From contig CAVOTA010000002.1 in assembly GCA_963699055.1 (NCBI GenBank), positions 1,488,001 through 1,552,000 of the forward strand: 64,000 nt of DNA. Reading direction: 5' to 3'. Both the position numbers and the translations under genes were made by a program. The notes beneath the pieces were generated by a model. It worked only from the letters and a program-made list of their open reading frames with translations, did not search any database and was not told where the DNA came from. Shown here piece by piece: positions 8,508 to 17,137 of the stretch. Origin of the DNA: Bog-756 sp963699055. Lineage in GTDB: Bacteria > Actinomycetota > Acidimicrobiia > Acidimicrobiales > RAAP-2. Numbering within the stretch: the stretch's first letter is position 1; each line of letters starts with the position of its first letter.

Positions 8508-8513
8508 TAGGGT
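8508..8513 (+). promoter_or_regulatory. TANNNT box (TAGGGT), leaderless type
   Basis: TAGGGT ends 7 nt before the ATG at 8521. In actinobacteria this spacing places the transcription start at or next to the A of the start codon. No Shine-Dalgarno sequence is present in the remaining 7 nt. Confidence 0.6.
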
Positions 8514-8520
8514 GGGACCC

Positions 8521-9123
8521 ATGGCGAACGGTCCGGTGCCGCGCACCCTCACGCGGGCCCAGCAGGCCCGTCGCCAGCGCGTCATCGACGCCGCCATGTC
8601 CCTCGCCCTCGACGGTGGCTACGAAGCGGTCCAGATGCGCGACGTGGCCGCCCGGGCCGACGTGGCCATGGGCACCGTGTACCGGTACTTCACGAGTAAG
8701 GACCACCTGCTGGCGGCCGCACTCGTCCACTGGGTCGAGCAGCTCGACAGCCGGCTCGCCCAGTCCCCGGCCCAGGGGGCCAGCCCCGCCGAGCGGGTCA
8801 TCGACGCCCTCGACCGGGCGCTGCGGGCCATGGGCCGGCAGCCGACGCTGGTCGGCGCCGTCTTCACCGCACTGGCGTCGCCCGATCCCGCCGCCATCGA
8901 GTGCCAGCAGCAGGTCTCGGTCCTCATGGAGGGGATCATCACCCGGGCGATCGGCGAACCCCAGCCTCCCGACATCAGCGACCGGGCCCGCATCCTCGGC
9001 CACGTCTGGTACTCCGCCCTGGTGGGCTGGGTGAACGGGTGGAGCAACATGAACCGGGTCCACGACGAACTGGTCGTGGCCATCGGACTGCTCCTGCCGA
9101 TCGACGTCTACGCCCCGGTGTAG
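8521..9123 (+). CDS. TetR-family regulator, KstR-like
   Basis: This 200-residue protein has a TetR DNA-binding domain at about 12-60 with RRQRVIDAAMSLALDGGYEA. The next part, VQMRDVAARADVAMGTVYRY, closely resembles KstR, the mycobacterial repressor of sterol catabolism. The C-terminal ligand domain is alpha-helical. KstR-like proteins in actinobacteria commonly sense acyl-CoA-type ligands and control lipid genes; whether this one does so is inference. No sterol-degradation cluster is visible nearby. The ATG at 8521 is supported by the TAGGGT box. Confidence 0.85.
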   Translation: MANGPVPRTLTRAQQARRQRVIDAAMSLALDGGYEAVQMRDVAARADVAMGTVYRYFTSKDHLLAAALVHWVEQLDSRLAQSPAQGASPAERVIDALDRALRAMGRQPTLVGAVFTALASPDPAAIECQQQVSVLMEGIITRAIGEPQPPDISDRARILGHVWYSALVGWVNGWSNMNRVHDELVVAIGLLLPIDVYAPV

Positions 9124-9170
9124 CCCCCGGGCGCAGAGGGGGGCGCACCGGCGGGACGCCCGACAGGCGC

Positions 9171-9176
9171 TACCGT
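9171..9176 (+). promoter_or_regulatory. TANNNT box (TACCGT), leaderless type
   Basis: TACCGT ends 5 nt before ATG 9182 of the ABC ATPase gene. No ribosome binding site lies between, supporting a leaderless transcript for the exporter operon. Confidence 0.55.
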
Positions 9177-9181
9177 CTGGC

Positions 9182-10153
9182 ATGACCTCAGCCATCGAGA
9201 TCACGGGACTCTCCAAACACTTCGGCGCGGTCCGGGCCGTCGACGACCTCAGCTTCGAGGTCGCCCAGGGCCGGGTGACCGGCTTCCTCGGGCCGAACGG
9301 CTCCGGCAAGACGACCACCCTGCGGATGCTGCTCGGCCTCGTCGCCACCTCCGGCGGGACGGCCACGTTCGGCGGCAAGCGCTACGTGGAGCTCGACCAC
9401 CCCGTCCGCCACGTCGGGGCCGCCCTCGAGGCCACCAGCTTCCATCCGACGCGTCGGGCCGAGGACCACCTGAAGACCGTGGCCCTGGCCGGAGGCATCC
9501 CCCTGTCCCGCGTCCGGGAGACCCTGGACCTGGTCGGCCTCACCGACGTGGCCCGCCGCCGGGTGGGCAAGTTCTCCCTCGGCATGCGCCAGCGCCTGCA
9601 GCTGGCGACGGCCCTGCTCGGTGACCCCGAGATCCTGATCCTGGACGAGCCGGCCAACGGCCTCGACCCCCAGGGCATCCAGTGGCTGCGCACCTTCATC
9701 CGCAACCAGGCCGCCCTCGGGCACGCCGTCCTGGTCTCCTCGCACCTCCTGTCCGAGATGGAGGAGACCGTCGACGACGTCGTGATCATCTCGCAGGGGA
9801 AGCTCGTGCTCCAGACGACGCTGGCCGACATGGCGGCCCAGGCGGGCACGGGCACGGTCACCGGCATGAGGCTCCGCTCCCCTGAGCTCGCCCGGCTGCA
9901 GGCGGCCCTGGACGCCGTCCCCGTCGGATGGCGCCAGACGGGCCCGGACACCATGGTCATCGACGGCGCCACCCCCGAATGGTTCGGCCCGTTCGCCGCC
10001 CAGCACCAGATCGTCCTCTACGAGCTCGTCAACGAACGGGGCAGCCTGGAGGACGTCTTCCTGGAGCTGACCCAGGGGTTCGACGCCGCCCACCCGATGG
10101 GCAAGGGCGGCGGCCAGTCGGCACCCTTCCAGTCGCCGGAGGCCACGTCATGA
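9182..10153 (+). CDS. ABC-2 type exporter ATP-binding protein
   Basis: This 323-residue nucleotide-binding subunit has Walker A GPNGSGKTT (about 37-45), the ABC signature FSLGMRQRLQLATALLG and Walker B ILILDEPANGLDP. An H-loop motif (SSHLL) follows. About 100 extra C-terminal residues are typical of drug/lipid exporter ATPases. Its stop overlaps the start of the permease (ATGA at 10150), so the two form one transport unit. The substrate is unknown; self-resistance or lipid export is possible. Confidence 0.93.
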   Translation: MTSAIEITGLSKHFGAVRAVDDLSFEVAQGRVTGFLGPNGSGKTTTLRMLLGLVATSGGTATFGGKRYVELDHPVRHVGAALEATSFHPTRRAEDHLKTVALAGGIPLSRVRETLDLVGLTDVARRRVGKFSLGMRQRLQLATALLGDPEILILDEPANGLDPQGIQWLRTFIRNQAALGHAVLVSSHLLSEMEETVDDVVIISQGKLVLQTTLADMAAQAGTGTVTGMRLRSPELARLQAALDAVPVGWRQTGPDTMVIDGATPEWFGPFAAQHQIVLYELVNERGSLEDVFLELTQGFDAAHPMGKGGGQSAPFQSPEATS

Positions 10154-10953
10154 TCGCCGTCATCCGCTCCGAGTGGCTGAAGCTGCGGACCACGGCGATC
10201 CCGTGGGTCCTGACCGGCATCGCGCTGCTCATCACCGGACTGCTCATCCTCGTGTTCTTCCTCAACCACGGCGCCGCCGGCGGCGGGGGACACCAATTTC
10301 CGAACGCGGGCTTCGGGCCGCCCCACGAGAACTACCCCCACACGGTGCAGCAGCTGCGCAACCTGATCGGCCGTGGCATCGAGGGCTACCTCTTCGCCCT
10401 GCTGCTCGGCGTCCTCATCATCACCGTGGAATTCCGTCACAAGACGGTCACGACGTCCTTCATGGTGACGCCGCGGCGGTGGGAGTTCGTGCTCGGGAAG
10501 CTGCTCATGGCCGCGTTGGCCGCCATCGCCCTGGCGATCATCCTCCTGGCGGCCACCGTGATCGGGGGCGGGATCGCCCTGTCGGCCCTGGGTGGCTCGT
10601 TCAGCGCCCTGTTCGGCCAACTCGGGGCGGTGGCACCCGGGCTGATCCTCGTGTTCGTCCTGTTCGCCCTGCTGGGCGTCGGCGTCGGCTCGCTGGTGAC
10701 CAACCAGGTGGCGGCGCTCATCATCTGCCTGGGCTGGTTCCTGATCGTCGAGAACATCATCGAGGCCATCTGGAGCGGCACGGCCCGGTGGCTGCCGTCC
10801 GGCGCCGCCGCGGCGGCCGCCAACGTGACCGCCGGGCGCGGCTCGGACGTCGGGCTATTCAACTGGTGGCAGGGGTCCCTCCTCATCCTCGCCTACGGCC
10901 TGGTGTTCGCCATCGTCGGCTCGGTGGTGCTGGCCCGGCGCGACATCACCTGA
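10150..10953 (+). CDS. ABC-2 type exporter permease
   Basis: This 267-residue membrane protein has about six helices. The first (PWVLTGIALLITGLLILVFF) follows the conserved start SEWLKLRTT. The typical ABC-2 element ITVEFRHKTVTTSFMVTPRR comes before helix 3. The ATG overlaps the ATPase stop by 4 nt, indicating coupled translation. The final residues VLARRDIT match the usual end of this family (helix, then a short cytoplasmic tail). Confidence 0.88.
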   Translation: MIAVIRSEWLKLRTTAIPWVLTGIALLITGLLILVFFLNHGAAGGGGHQFPNAGFGPPHENYPHTVQQLRNLIGRGIEGYLFALLLGVLIITVEFRHKTVTTSFMVTPRRWEFVLGKLLMAALAAIALAIILLAATVIGGGIALSALGGSFSALFGQLGAVAPGLILVFVLFALLGVGVGSLVTNQVAALIICLGWFLIVENIIEAIWSGTARWLPSGAAAAAANVTAGRGSDVGLFNWWQGSLLILAYGLVFAIVGSVVLARRDIT

Positions 10954-11002
10954 TCCCCCGGGACGGTACGGCGTCACGCCGGTACGACGCCGCCCACCCC
11001 CC

Positions 11003-11008
11003 TAGGCT
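11003..11008 (+). promoter_or_regulatory. TANNNT box (TAGGCT), leaderless type
   Basis: TAGGCT ends 7 nt before ATG 11016. The lyase gene therefore appears to have its own promoter rather than being a continuation of the exporter operon. Confidence 0.55.
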
Positions 11009-11015
11009 CCCGACC

Positions 11016-12308
11016 ATGGCCGAGCCCGTCGAGCACCGACTCCCCGTCCACGGCCTCGAGCCCGACGCCGTCCTGGAGCGCCTCGACGCCTTGGGGGAGG
11101 ACGACCGGGACTGGCGGGGCGGTCGGGTGTTCAGCCTCGTGTACGACGCCGGCGAGGAGGTCCGCGACCTGCTCGCCCGGGCCGCGGCCCGCTACGCCTC
11201 GGAGAACGCGCTCAACACCATGGCGTTCCCCAGCCTGGGCCGGATGCAGCACGACATCGTGACGATAGCCATCGGCCTCCTGGGCGGCGACCGCCGCGCC
11301 GGCGGCAGTGCGGGCATCCGCGGCTACCTCACCTCGGGCGGCACCGAGTCGTTGCTCCAGGCGACGAGGACGGCCCGCGACCAGGGCCGGGCCGAGCGCG
11401 GCATCGACCGGCCGAACATGGTGCTGGCGACCAGCGCCCACGCCGCCTTCGCCAAGGCGTCCCACTGGTTCGACGTCGAGTCCCGACGGGTCCCGGTGCG
11501 GCCCGACGGGCGGGCCGACGTGGACGCCATGGCCGACGCCGTCGACGGCCGCACCGTGCTGGTGGTGGCCTCCGCCCCGTCCTACCCCCAGGGCGTCATC
11601 GACCCCGTCGCCGACCTCGCCGCCCTGGCCCGGGAGCGGGGGGCGCTGTGCCACGTCGACGCGTGCCTGGGCGGCTTCATCCTCCCCTTCCTCGGGACCC
11701 TCGGCCACGTCACGACCGACTGGGACCTGTCGGTCCCGGGCGTCACCTCCATCAGCGCCGACCTGCACAAGTACGGGTACGCGCCCAAGGGGGTCTCGGT
11801 CATCCTCTACGCCGACCGCGCGCTGGCCCGGTACCAGCCGTTCGTCACCACCGACTGGCTGGGCGGCCTGTACGGCTCGCCGGCCATGGCCGGGACCCGC
11901 CCCGGCGGGCCCATCGCCGCCGGCTGGGCGGTCCTCCACCACCTGGGCCAGGACGGCTACCTGCGCCTGGCGGCCGACGCCCACCGGGCGGCCACCTCCC
12001 TGCGGACCTGCATCGAGGCGACCTCCGGCATCGGCCTGCGGGGCGACCCGGACGCCACCGTGCTGGCCTTCGGCGGCACCGACGGACCGGGCGGTGTCGA
12101 CACCTTCGCCCTCGGCGACGCCCTGACGGCGGCCGGCGGCTGGTTCTTCGACCGCCAGACGCCGCCCGACAGCCTGCACGCCACCGTCCACGCCGGCCAC
12201 GCCGCCGTGATCGACGACCTGTGCGCGGACCTGGCCTCGGCCACCGCCGACCTGGTGCGCTCGGGTGCCCGGGCCGAGGACCGCGGCACCACCTACGGCA
12301 CCGTCTGA
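11016..12308 (+). CDS. Sphingosine-1-phosphate-lyase-like PLP-dependent enzyme
   Basis: This 430-residue group II PLP decarboxylase-fold enzyme has the PLP Lys in SADLHKYGYAPKGVSV (about residue 252). The segment after it (TDWLGGLYGSPAMAGTRPGG) follows the eukaryotic sphingosine-1-phosphate lyase pattern closely. The cofactor Asp is in CHVDACLGGF and the phosphate-binding region in LTSGGTESLL. Eukaryotic S1P lyase splits phosphorylated sphingoid bases into phosphoethanolamine and a fatty aldehyde. Unlike those enzymes this one has no N-terminal membrane helix. The bacterial substrate is unknown; a glutamate or tyrosine decarboxylase role is less likely. Confidence 0.82.
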   Translation: MAEPVEHRLPVHGLEPDAVLERLDALGEDDRDWRGGRVFSLVYDAGEEVRDLLARAAARYASENALNTMAFPSLGRMQHDIVTIAIGLLGGDRRAGGSAGIRGYLTSGGTESLLQATRTARDQGRAERGIDRPNMVLATSAHAAFAKASHWFDVESRRVPVRPDGRADVDAMADAVDGRTVLVVASAPSYPQGVIDPVADLAALARERGALCHVDACLGGFILPFLGTLGHVTTDWDLSVPGVTSISADLHKYGYAPKGVSVILYADRALARYQPFVTTDWLGGLYGSPAMAGTRPGGPIAAGWAVLHHLGQDGYLRLAADAHRAATSLRTCIEATSGIGLRGDPDATVLAFGGTDGPGGVDTFALGDALTAAGGWFFDRQTPPDSLHATVHAGHAAVIDDLCADLASATADLVRSGARAEDRGTTYGTV

Positions 12309-12481
12309 TCCGGACTGCGGGCCGCCGTCCGGCCCCCGCGGCCGGACGACCCGGTTGCAGGACCGCGGCAGGCGGGCCCCTCCGTTGCCGCCCCGGGACC
12401 CATGGTCTATACATGCCCGAACGGGGTTCGGCGGTGCCCGGCACGGGTGGAGACAGGCGGCGGACGGAGCAGGGAGAGACC

Positions 12482-14143
12482 GTGGAGCGCAAGTGGTGGA
12501 CCCTGGTCGCGGTGTGCTTCGGGACCTTCATGCTGCTCCTCGACATCACCGTCGTCAACGTGGCCCTGCCCGACATCCAGATCGCCCTCCACTCGTCGTT
12601 CGCCGACCTCCAGTGGGTGGTGGACGCCTACGCCCTGACCCTCGCCGCCTTCCTGCTGACCGCCGGCGTCCTCGGCGACATGTACGGGCGCCGCGGCATG
12701 TTCGCCATCGGCCTGGTGCTGTTCTCGGCCGCCTCGCTCACCTGCGGACTGGCCACCAGCCCCCTCATGCTGAACCTGTCGCGCGCCGCCCAGGGCGTCG
12801 GTGGCGCCATCATGTTCGCCACCTCGTTGGCGCTCATCGCCCAGGCGTTCTCGGGCAGGGAGCGGGGCACGGCCATCGGTGTCTACGGCGCCGTGGTGGG
12901 TGGTGCCGTCGCCGTCGGCCCGCTGGTGGGCGGGGCCATCACCAGCGGCATCGGCTGGCGCTGGATCTTCTTCGTCAACATCCCGATCGGGGTGGTGGCG
13001 GTGGTCATCACCCTCGCCAAGGTGGACAACGCCAAGGTCTCGACCGGGCGCCGGATCGACTGGCTCGGGTTCGCCACCTTCACCTCGTCCCTCTTCCTGC
13101 TCGTCTTCGCCCTGGTCCAGGGCAACGCCAAGGGATGGGGCAGCACCTACATCGTGTCGATGCTGGTCGGCTCGGCCGTCCTCATGGTCGTCTTCGTCGT
13201 GGGCGAGTGGCGCCAGTCGGACCCCATGCTCGACCTCGGGCTGTTCCGTCGTCCCGCCATGGTCGGGGTGTCCCTCGGATCGTTCACGCTGTCGGCGTCG
13301 ATCTTCGCCATGTTCCTCTACCTGACCCTCTACCTGCAGACCGTGCTGGGCTACTCGCCGTTCCAGGCCGGCGTGCGCTTCCTGCCGCTGACCGTGCTCG
13401 CCTTCATCGTGGCGCCGATCGCCGGGAAGCTCACCGTGCGGGTGCAGTCACGCTTCATGATGTCGCTCGGTCTCCTCCTCGTGGCCCTCGCCTGCGAGCT
13501 GATGTCCCACGTCCAGGCGACGTCGTCGTGGCTGGCCCTCCTGCCGGGCTTCGTGGTGGGCGGCGTCGGCATCGGCATCACCAACCCGGTGCTCGCCTCG
13601 GGTGCCGTGTCGGTCGTGCCCCCCGAGCGCAGCGGCATGTCGAGCGGTGCGGCCAGCACCTTCCGACAGGTCGGCATCGCCACCGGCATCGCCGGACTGG
13701 GCGCCATCTTCGTGCACCAGATCGGCCCGGCCGTGCGGTCCTCGCTCGAGACGACACCGGTGGGACGCGCCGTCGTCACCCACGGCGGCAGCCAGCTGGG
13801 CCAGGCGCTCGCCACCGGCGGTGTGCGTCAGGCGGCCGACGCCCTGCCCGTGGCCGCCGCCCGTCAGACGCTGCTGGCCGCCTACCAGGCCGGCTTCGTC
13901 TCGACCTTCGACCACCTGATGGCCATCAGCACGGTCATCGCCTTCGTGGGTGCCGTCGGCTGCCTGTTCCTGGTGCGCCAGAAGGACTTCGTGCCGAGTC
14001 ACGGCGCCGGTGACTGGAAGCCCGCCGCGGACGGGTCGGACGGGTCGGACGGCTCCGGGGGCCCGGGCGGGACCGGCGCCGGCCCGGCCGGACCGACCGG
14101 ACACGCCGGCACGACCCCGGCGTCGGCGGCTCCCGCCGGCTGA
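12482..14143 (+). CDS. DHA2-family (EmrB/QacA) MFS drug exporter
   Basis: This 553-residue protein has the 14-helix architecture of proton-driven DHA2 multidrug exporters. Helix 1 contains LLDITVVNVALPDIQ (motif D1) and motif A is GVLGDMYGRRGMF. The antiporter motif C is in helix 5 (YGAVVGGAVAVGPLVGG). The last about 50 residues are a Gly/Ser/Pro-rich tail (GSDGSDGSGGPGG) expected to be cytoplasmic and disordered. GTG 12482 is preferred because AGGGAG lies 5-10 nt upstream; the in-frame ATG at 12413 has no ribosome site. Substrate unknown. Confidence 0.9.
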   Translation: MERKWWTLVAVCFGTFMLLLDITVVNVALPDIQIALHSSFADLQWVVDAYALTLAAFLLTAGVLGDMYGRRGMFAIGLVLFSAASLTCGLATSPLMLNLSRAAQGVGGAIMFATSLALIAQAFSGRERGTAIGVYGAVVGGAVAVGPLVGGAITSGIGWRWIFFVNIPIGVVAVVITLAKVDNAKVSTGRRIDWLGFATFTSSLFLLVFALVQGNAKGWGSTYIVSMLVGSAVLMVVFVVGEWRQSDPMLDLGLFRRPAMVGVSLGSFTLSASIFAMFLYLTLYLQTVLGYSPFQAGVRFLPLTVLAFIVAPIAGKLTVRVQSRFMMSLGLLLVALACELMSHVQATSSWLALLPGFVVGGVGIGITNPVLASGAVSVVPPERSGMSSGAASTFRQVGIATGIAGLGAIFVHQIGPAVRSSLETTPVGRAVVTHGGSQLGQALATGGVRQAADALPVAAARQTLLAAYQAGFVSTFDHLMAISTVIAFVGAVGCLFLVRQKDFVPSHGAGDWKPAADGSDGSDGSGGPGGTGAGPAGPTGHAGTTPASAAPAG

Positions 14144-14186
14144 TGGCGCCCCTGCGGCCGACGCCGGCCGTCCATGGCCGGGTCCG

Positions 14187-14423
14187 GTGACCGCCCCCGA
14201 GCCGCTGGCCGACCGTGGGCCCGACGAACCCCACCCCACCCGGCTCGACCCGGGCCACCCTCTGCGCGCCACCATCCTGGAGGCCCACCGCACGGCCCGG
14301 CGGTCGGGTGCCGTCGTCTACGAGGACCCGGCCACCGGAGCCTTCGTCATGACCTCGGCGTACCTGGCCGGACGCGGCACCTGCTGCCACCAGGGGTGCC
14401 GGCACTGCCCCTACCTGGTGTAG
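14187..14423 (+). CDS. DUF5522-type small Cys-rich protein
   Basis: This 78-residue protein ends in a conserved Cys cluster, GTCCHQGCRHCPY, that marks the DUF5522 family. The central part (HRTARRSGAVVYEDPATGAF) is also conserved in the family. The function is unknown. The C-C-x3-C-x2-C spacing suggests metal binding, which is inference. GTG 14187 is the likely start. It sits 43 nt behind the MFS gene and 64 nt before the flavin oxidoreductase. Confidence 0.72.
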   Translation: MTAPEPLADRGPDEPHPTRLDPGHPLRATILEAHRTARRSGAVVYEDPATGAFVMTSAYLAGRGTCCHQGCRHCPYLV

Positions 14424-14448
14424 CCGCCGCCGGGGTGCCGTCCACCAC

Positions 14449-14454
14449 TAGGGT
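14449..14454 (+). promoter_or_regulatory. TANNNT box (TAGGGT) with short leader
   Basis: TAGGGT lies 33 nt before the GTG at 14488. GAGGAGG at 14476-14482 provides a strong ribosome site. This gene therefore has a leadered transcript, in contrast to the leaderless genes nearby. Confidence 0.45.
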
Positions 14455-14487
14455 GCGGACGCCCGGAGCAACCCCGAGGAGGCCGCC

Positions 14488-15459
14488 GTGGAGACCCGAC
14501 TGACGGAACTGCTGGGCATCGAGCACCCGGTGATGCTCGCCGGCATGGGAGGCGTGTCCTACGCGGCCCTGGTCACCGCGGTGTCCGAGGCCGGCGGCTT
14601 CGGCTGCCTCGGCGCCTCGACCATGAGCGAGCAGCGGATGGTGGAGGAGATCGCCACCGTGCGGTCGGCCACCTCGCGGCCCTTCGGCGTCGACCTGCTG
14701 ACCGCCATGCCCGGCTCGTTGGTCGCCCAGGTCGAGCGCGTCATCGACGGTGGGGCCACGGTGTTCGTGGCCGGCCTGGGCGTGCCGGCCGAGGTGGTCG
14801 AGCTGTGCCACGCCCACGGCGTCCTGGTGGTCAACATGTGCGGCAAGGTCGACCATGCCCGCCGGGCCCTCGACGCCGGGTGCGACATGGTGGTGGCCCA
14901 GGGCACCGAGGCGGGCGGGCACACCGGCCTCGTCGCCACCATGCCCCTGGTGCCGCAGATCGTCGACGCCGTCGGCGACGCCATCCCGGTGGTGGCGGCC
15001 GGCGGGATCGTCGACGGACGGGGACTGGCCGCCGCCCTGGCCCTCGGCGCCGACGGGGTGTGGATGGGGACCCGGTTCATCGCCACCCCCGAGGCCCGTT
15101 CGGTGGCCGGGTACAAGGACGCGCTGCTGGCGGCCCGGGAGGACGGCACGACCATCAGCCGGGCGTTCTCGGGCAAGACCATGCGGGTCCTCCGCAACGG
15201 GTACACCCGGTACTTCGAGGAGCACCCGGACGAGCTGCAGCCCTTCCCCGGACAGCTCTCCCGCTCGATGCGGGACGGGGCGTGGCACCTCGGAGGCGGC
15301 GCCCGGACCACCGGGATCGACCCGGCCCGCGAGGGCTACCCCACCGGACAGGGCGTCGGGGCCATCGACGCCCTCGAGCCGGCGGGCGCGCTGGTGGGCC
15401 GGATCGTGGCCGAGGCCGAGCAGGTGATCGCCGGCATGGCCCGGTTCGCCGGGCGCTGA
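14488..15459 (+). CDS. FMN-dependent nitronate monooxygenase-like oxidoreductase
   Basis: This 323-residue TIM-barrel flavoprotein is of the 2-nitropropane dioxygenase / nitronate monooxygenase family. It opens with TELLGIEHPVMLAGMGGVS. The FMN-binding loops are GTEAGGHTG, VVAAGGIVDGRGLAAALALG and ADGVWMGTRF. Members oxidise nitronates, but many actinobacterial paralogues have other or unknown substrates, and enoyl reductase FabK is a relative. GTG 14488 is fixed by the GAGGAGG ribosome site. Confidence 0.87.
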   Translation: METRLTELLGIEHPVMLAGMGGVSYAALVTAVSEAGGFGCLGASTMSEQRMVEEIATVRSATSRPFGVDLLTAMPGSLVAQVERVIDGGATVFVAGLGVPAEVVELCHAHGVLVVNMCGKVDHARRALDAGCDMVVAQGTEAGGHTGLVATMPLVPQIVDAVGDAIPVVAAGGIVDGRGLAAALALGADGVWMGTRFIATPEARSVAGYKDALLAAREDGTTISRAFSGKTMRVLRNGYTRYFEEHPDELQPFPGQLSRSMRDGAWHLGGGARTTGIDPAREGYPTGQGVGAIDALEPAGALVGRIVAEAEQVIAGMARFAGR

Positions 15460-15465
15460 CCGCCG

Positions 15466-15483
15466 GCGCCGGGGCCCCGGCGC
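15466..15483. terminator. 18-bp palindromic hairpin between convergent genes
   Basis: GCGCCGGGGCCCCGGCGC is a perfect palindrome (7-bp stem with a 4-nt loop when folded) just after the flavin oxidoreductase stop. It lies before the stop of the convergent glycosidase gene. It is likely a factor-independent or attenuating terminator for both directions; there is no U-tract. Confidence 0.5.
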
Positions 15484-15520
15484 GGTCCGGACCGACGGTG
15501 GGCCGTCCGGCCGGGATCGG

Positions 15521-17014
15521 TCAACCCCGGTCGAGGACCGTCCGGTCCCCCGACCGGAGCCCGGCGATGAGCTGCCGGTAGGCGCCGGCGGCGTCCCGTC
15601 CCATGGCATCGGTGTCGAGCCAGGTGCCGCCGTTCGGCCCCCGGTCCCGGTCGACCCCGTGGATCCCGAACCGGGGCTCGTAGGTCCCCCACTCGTAGTT
15701 GTCGACGAGCGACCAGTGCCAGTAGCCGCCGACGGGCACGCCGGCGTCCACCGCGGCCACCACCGCGGCCAGGTTCTCCCGCAGGTACCGGGGGCGGTCC
15801 CACCCGTCGAGGCGCCCGAACGACCGTCCCCGGCGCACCCGGTTGCACAGCCCGTTCTCGACCACCCACAGGGGCAGGCCGGGGGCGAGCTCGTGCTGGA
15901 CACCGAGCCACCGGGTCAGGCCGCCGGGGTCCGGCGGATCGTCCCACAGCGCACGGGCCGGGGCCGCGCTCCTGCCTCCTGCCGTGCGGTGCCCGGGAAG
16001 GCGGAAGTGCCGGGCCGCCCCGGGGGCGTACCAGTCGATGCCGAGCACGTCGAGGGGGCGGTCGTGGGGGCTCGCCTCCAGGGCGTCGACCGCCCGCCGG
16101 GGCACCGGTCGGGGCCGCCCCGTGGTCCCGTAGGGGGACAGCCGGGCGGCCGCCCGCCGCAGCAGGTCCTCGCCGACGCCCGGGGTCGGTTGGAGGGCGT
16201 AGTGACGGGCCCGGCGATCGGCCACCCAGGCGTCGAGGTCCGAGCGTCCGACGCCCTGGCTGCGCGACAGCAGCAGGTCGACGAGGAGCCGGTCGTACTC
16301 GTAGACGGACACGCACGCGTTGTTGGTGGTGACGACGGCGTCCGGTCGCTCGGCGTGGATGGTGTCGTAGGCGAAGACGTGCGCGGCGAGCAGGTTGTCC
16401 AGGGCCAGGGCGGCGTCGCCGAAGGCGGCCGTCCGACCCGGGGGGAAGGTCCCGAGCACGTTGGTCTCGAGCGCCAGCACGTTGACCTCGTTGAGCGTCA
16501 CCCAGTGGCGCACCACCGGGGCCAGCGCGGGGACGACCACCCGCGCGTAGGCGGCGAACCGGGCGGCGGCGTCGGGGCGGAGCCACAGGTCCTCACCCAG
16601 CCATGCCGGATGGGTGAAGTGGTGGAGCGTGACCAGCGGGGTGAGTCCCCGCTCGGTGCAGGCGTTGACGATGCCCCGGTAGCGGTCCAATGCGGCCCGG
16701 TCGACCTCGCCGCAGCGGGGCATCACCCGGGCCCATTCGACACTCAGGCGGAAGCTGTCGCAGCCGAGGGCGGCGGCCCGGTCGAGGGCCTCCTCGGGCC
16801 GGTCCCAGAACCCGACGGCGTCGCCCGACGGGGTGACCCGACCCACCTGCTCCCAGGCCAGCCAGTTGTTGGACGGCTGCCCGACGCCGTTGAATCCGCC
16901 TTCGACCTGGAACCCGGCGGTCGCCACCCCCAGGAGGAACCCGGGAGGTACGAGCCCGGCCGCCGGCGACGGCGCCGAGGGCCCCGACCGTCCTGACTCG
17001 TCCCGTGTCGCCAC
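15521..17014 (-). CDS. Glycoside hydrolase family 1 (beta-glucosidase-like)
   Basis: This 497-residue protein is of the GH1 (beta/alpha)8-barrel family, retaining beta-glycosidases. It starts the barrel with FLLGVATAGFQVEGG. The acid/base Glu is in TLNEVN (about residue 172). The nucleophile Glu is in WVVENGLCNR (about 385). HWSLVDNYEWGTYEPRFGIH is the aglycone-side signature. The motifs differ from the canonical TLNEP and TENG, so specificity may differ. No secretion signal is seen; the N-terminus is only a Ser/Pro-rich tail, so the enzyme is probably cytoplasmic. GTG 17014 follows AGGAGAGG. Confidence 0.88.
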   Translation of the reverse strand: MATRDESGRSGPSAPSPAAGLVPPGFLLGVATAGFQVEGGFNGVGQPSNNWLAWEQVGRVTPSGDAVGFWDRPEEALDRAAALGCDSFRLSVEWARVMPRCGEVDRAALDRYRGIVNACTERGLTPLVTLHHFTHPAWLGEDLWLRPDAAARFAAYARVVVPALAPVVRHWVTLNEVNVLALETNVLGTFPPGRTAAFGDAALALDNLLAAHVFAYDTIHAERPDAVVTTNNACVSVYEYDRLLVDLLLSRSQGVGRSDLDAWVADRRARHYALQPTPGVGEDLLRRAAARLSPYGTTGRPRPVPRRAVDALEASPHDRPLDVLGIDWYAPGAARHFRLPGHRTAGGRSAAPARALWDDPPDPGGLTRWLGVQHELAPGLPLWVVENGLCNRVRRGRSFGRLDGWDRPRYLRENLAAVVAAVDAGVPVGGYWHWSLVDNYEWGTYEPRFGIHGVDRDRGPNGGTWLDTDAMGRDAAGAYRQLIAGLRSGDRTVLDRG

Positions 17015-17137
17015 CGTCGCGCCTCTCCTCGTGCGGGGAGGCCCGTCCACCGGACCTCCCCAGGGTGGCGATGGTAGCTTGCCGCCTCGTGCGGCCACCC
17101 GGTCCGCACGCCGGCCCACCGACCGAGGACACCACCG

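Noticed and set aside
12413..12481. ATG at 12413 as the MFS start
   Set aside because: In frame, but without a ribosome site; GTG 12482 follows AGGGAG and starts directly before the first helix as in relatives.
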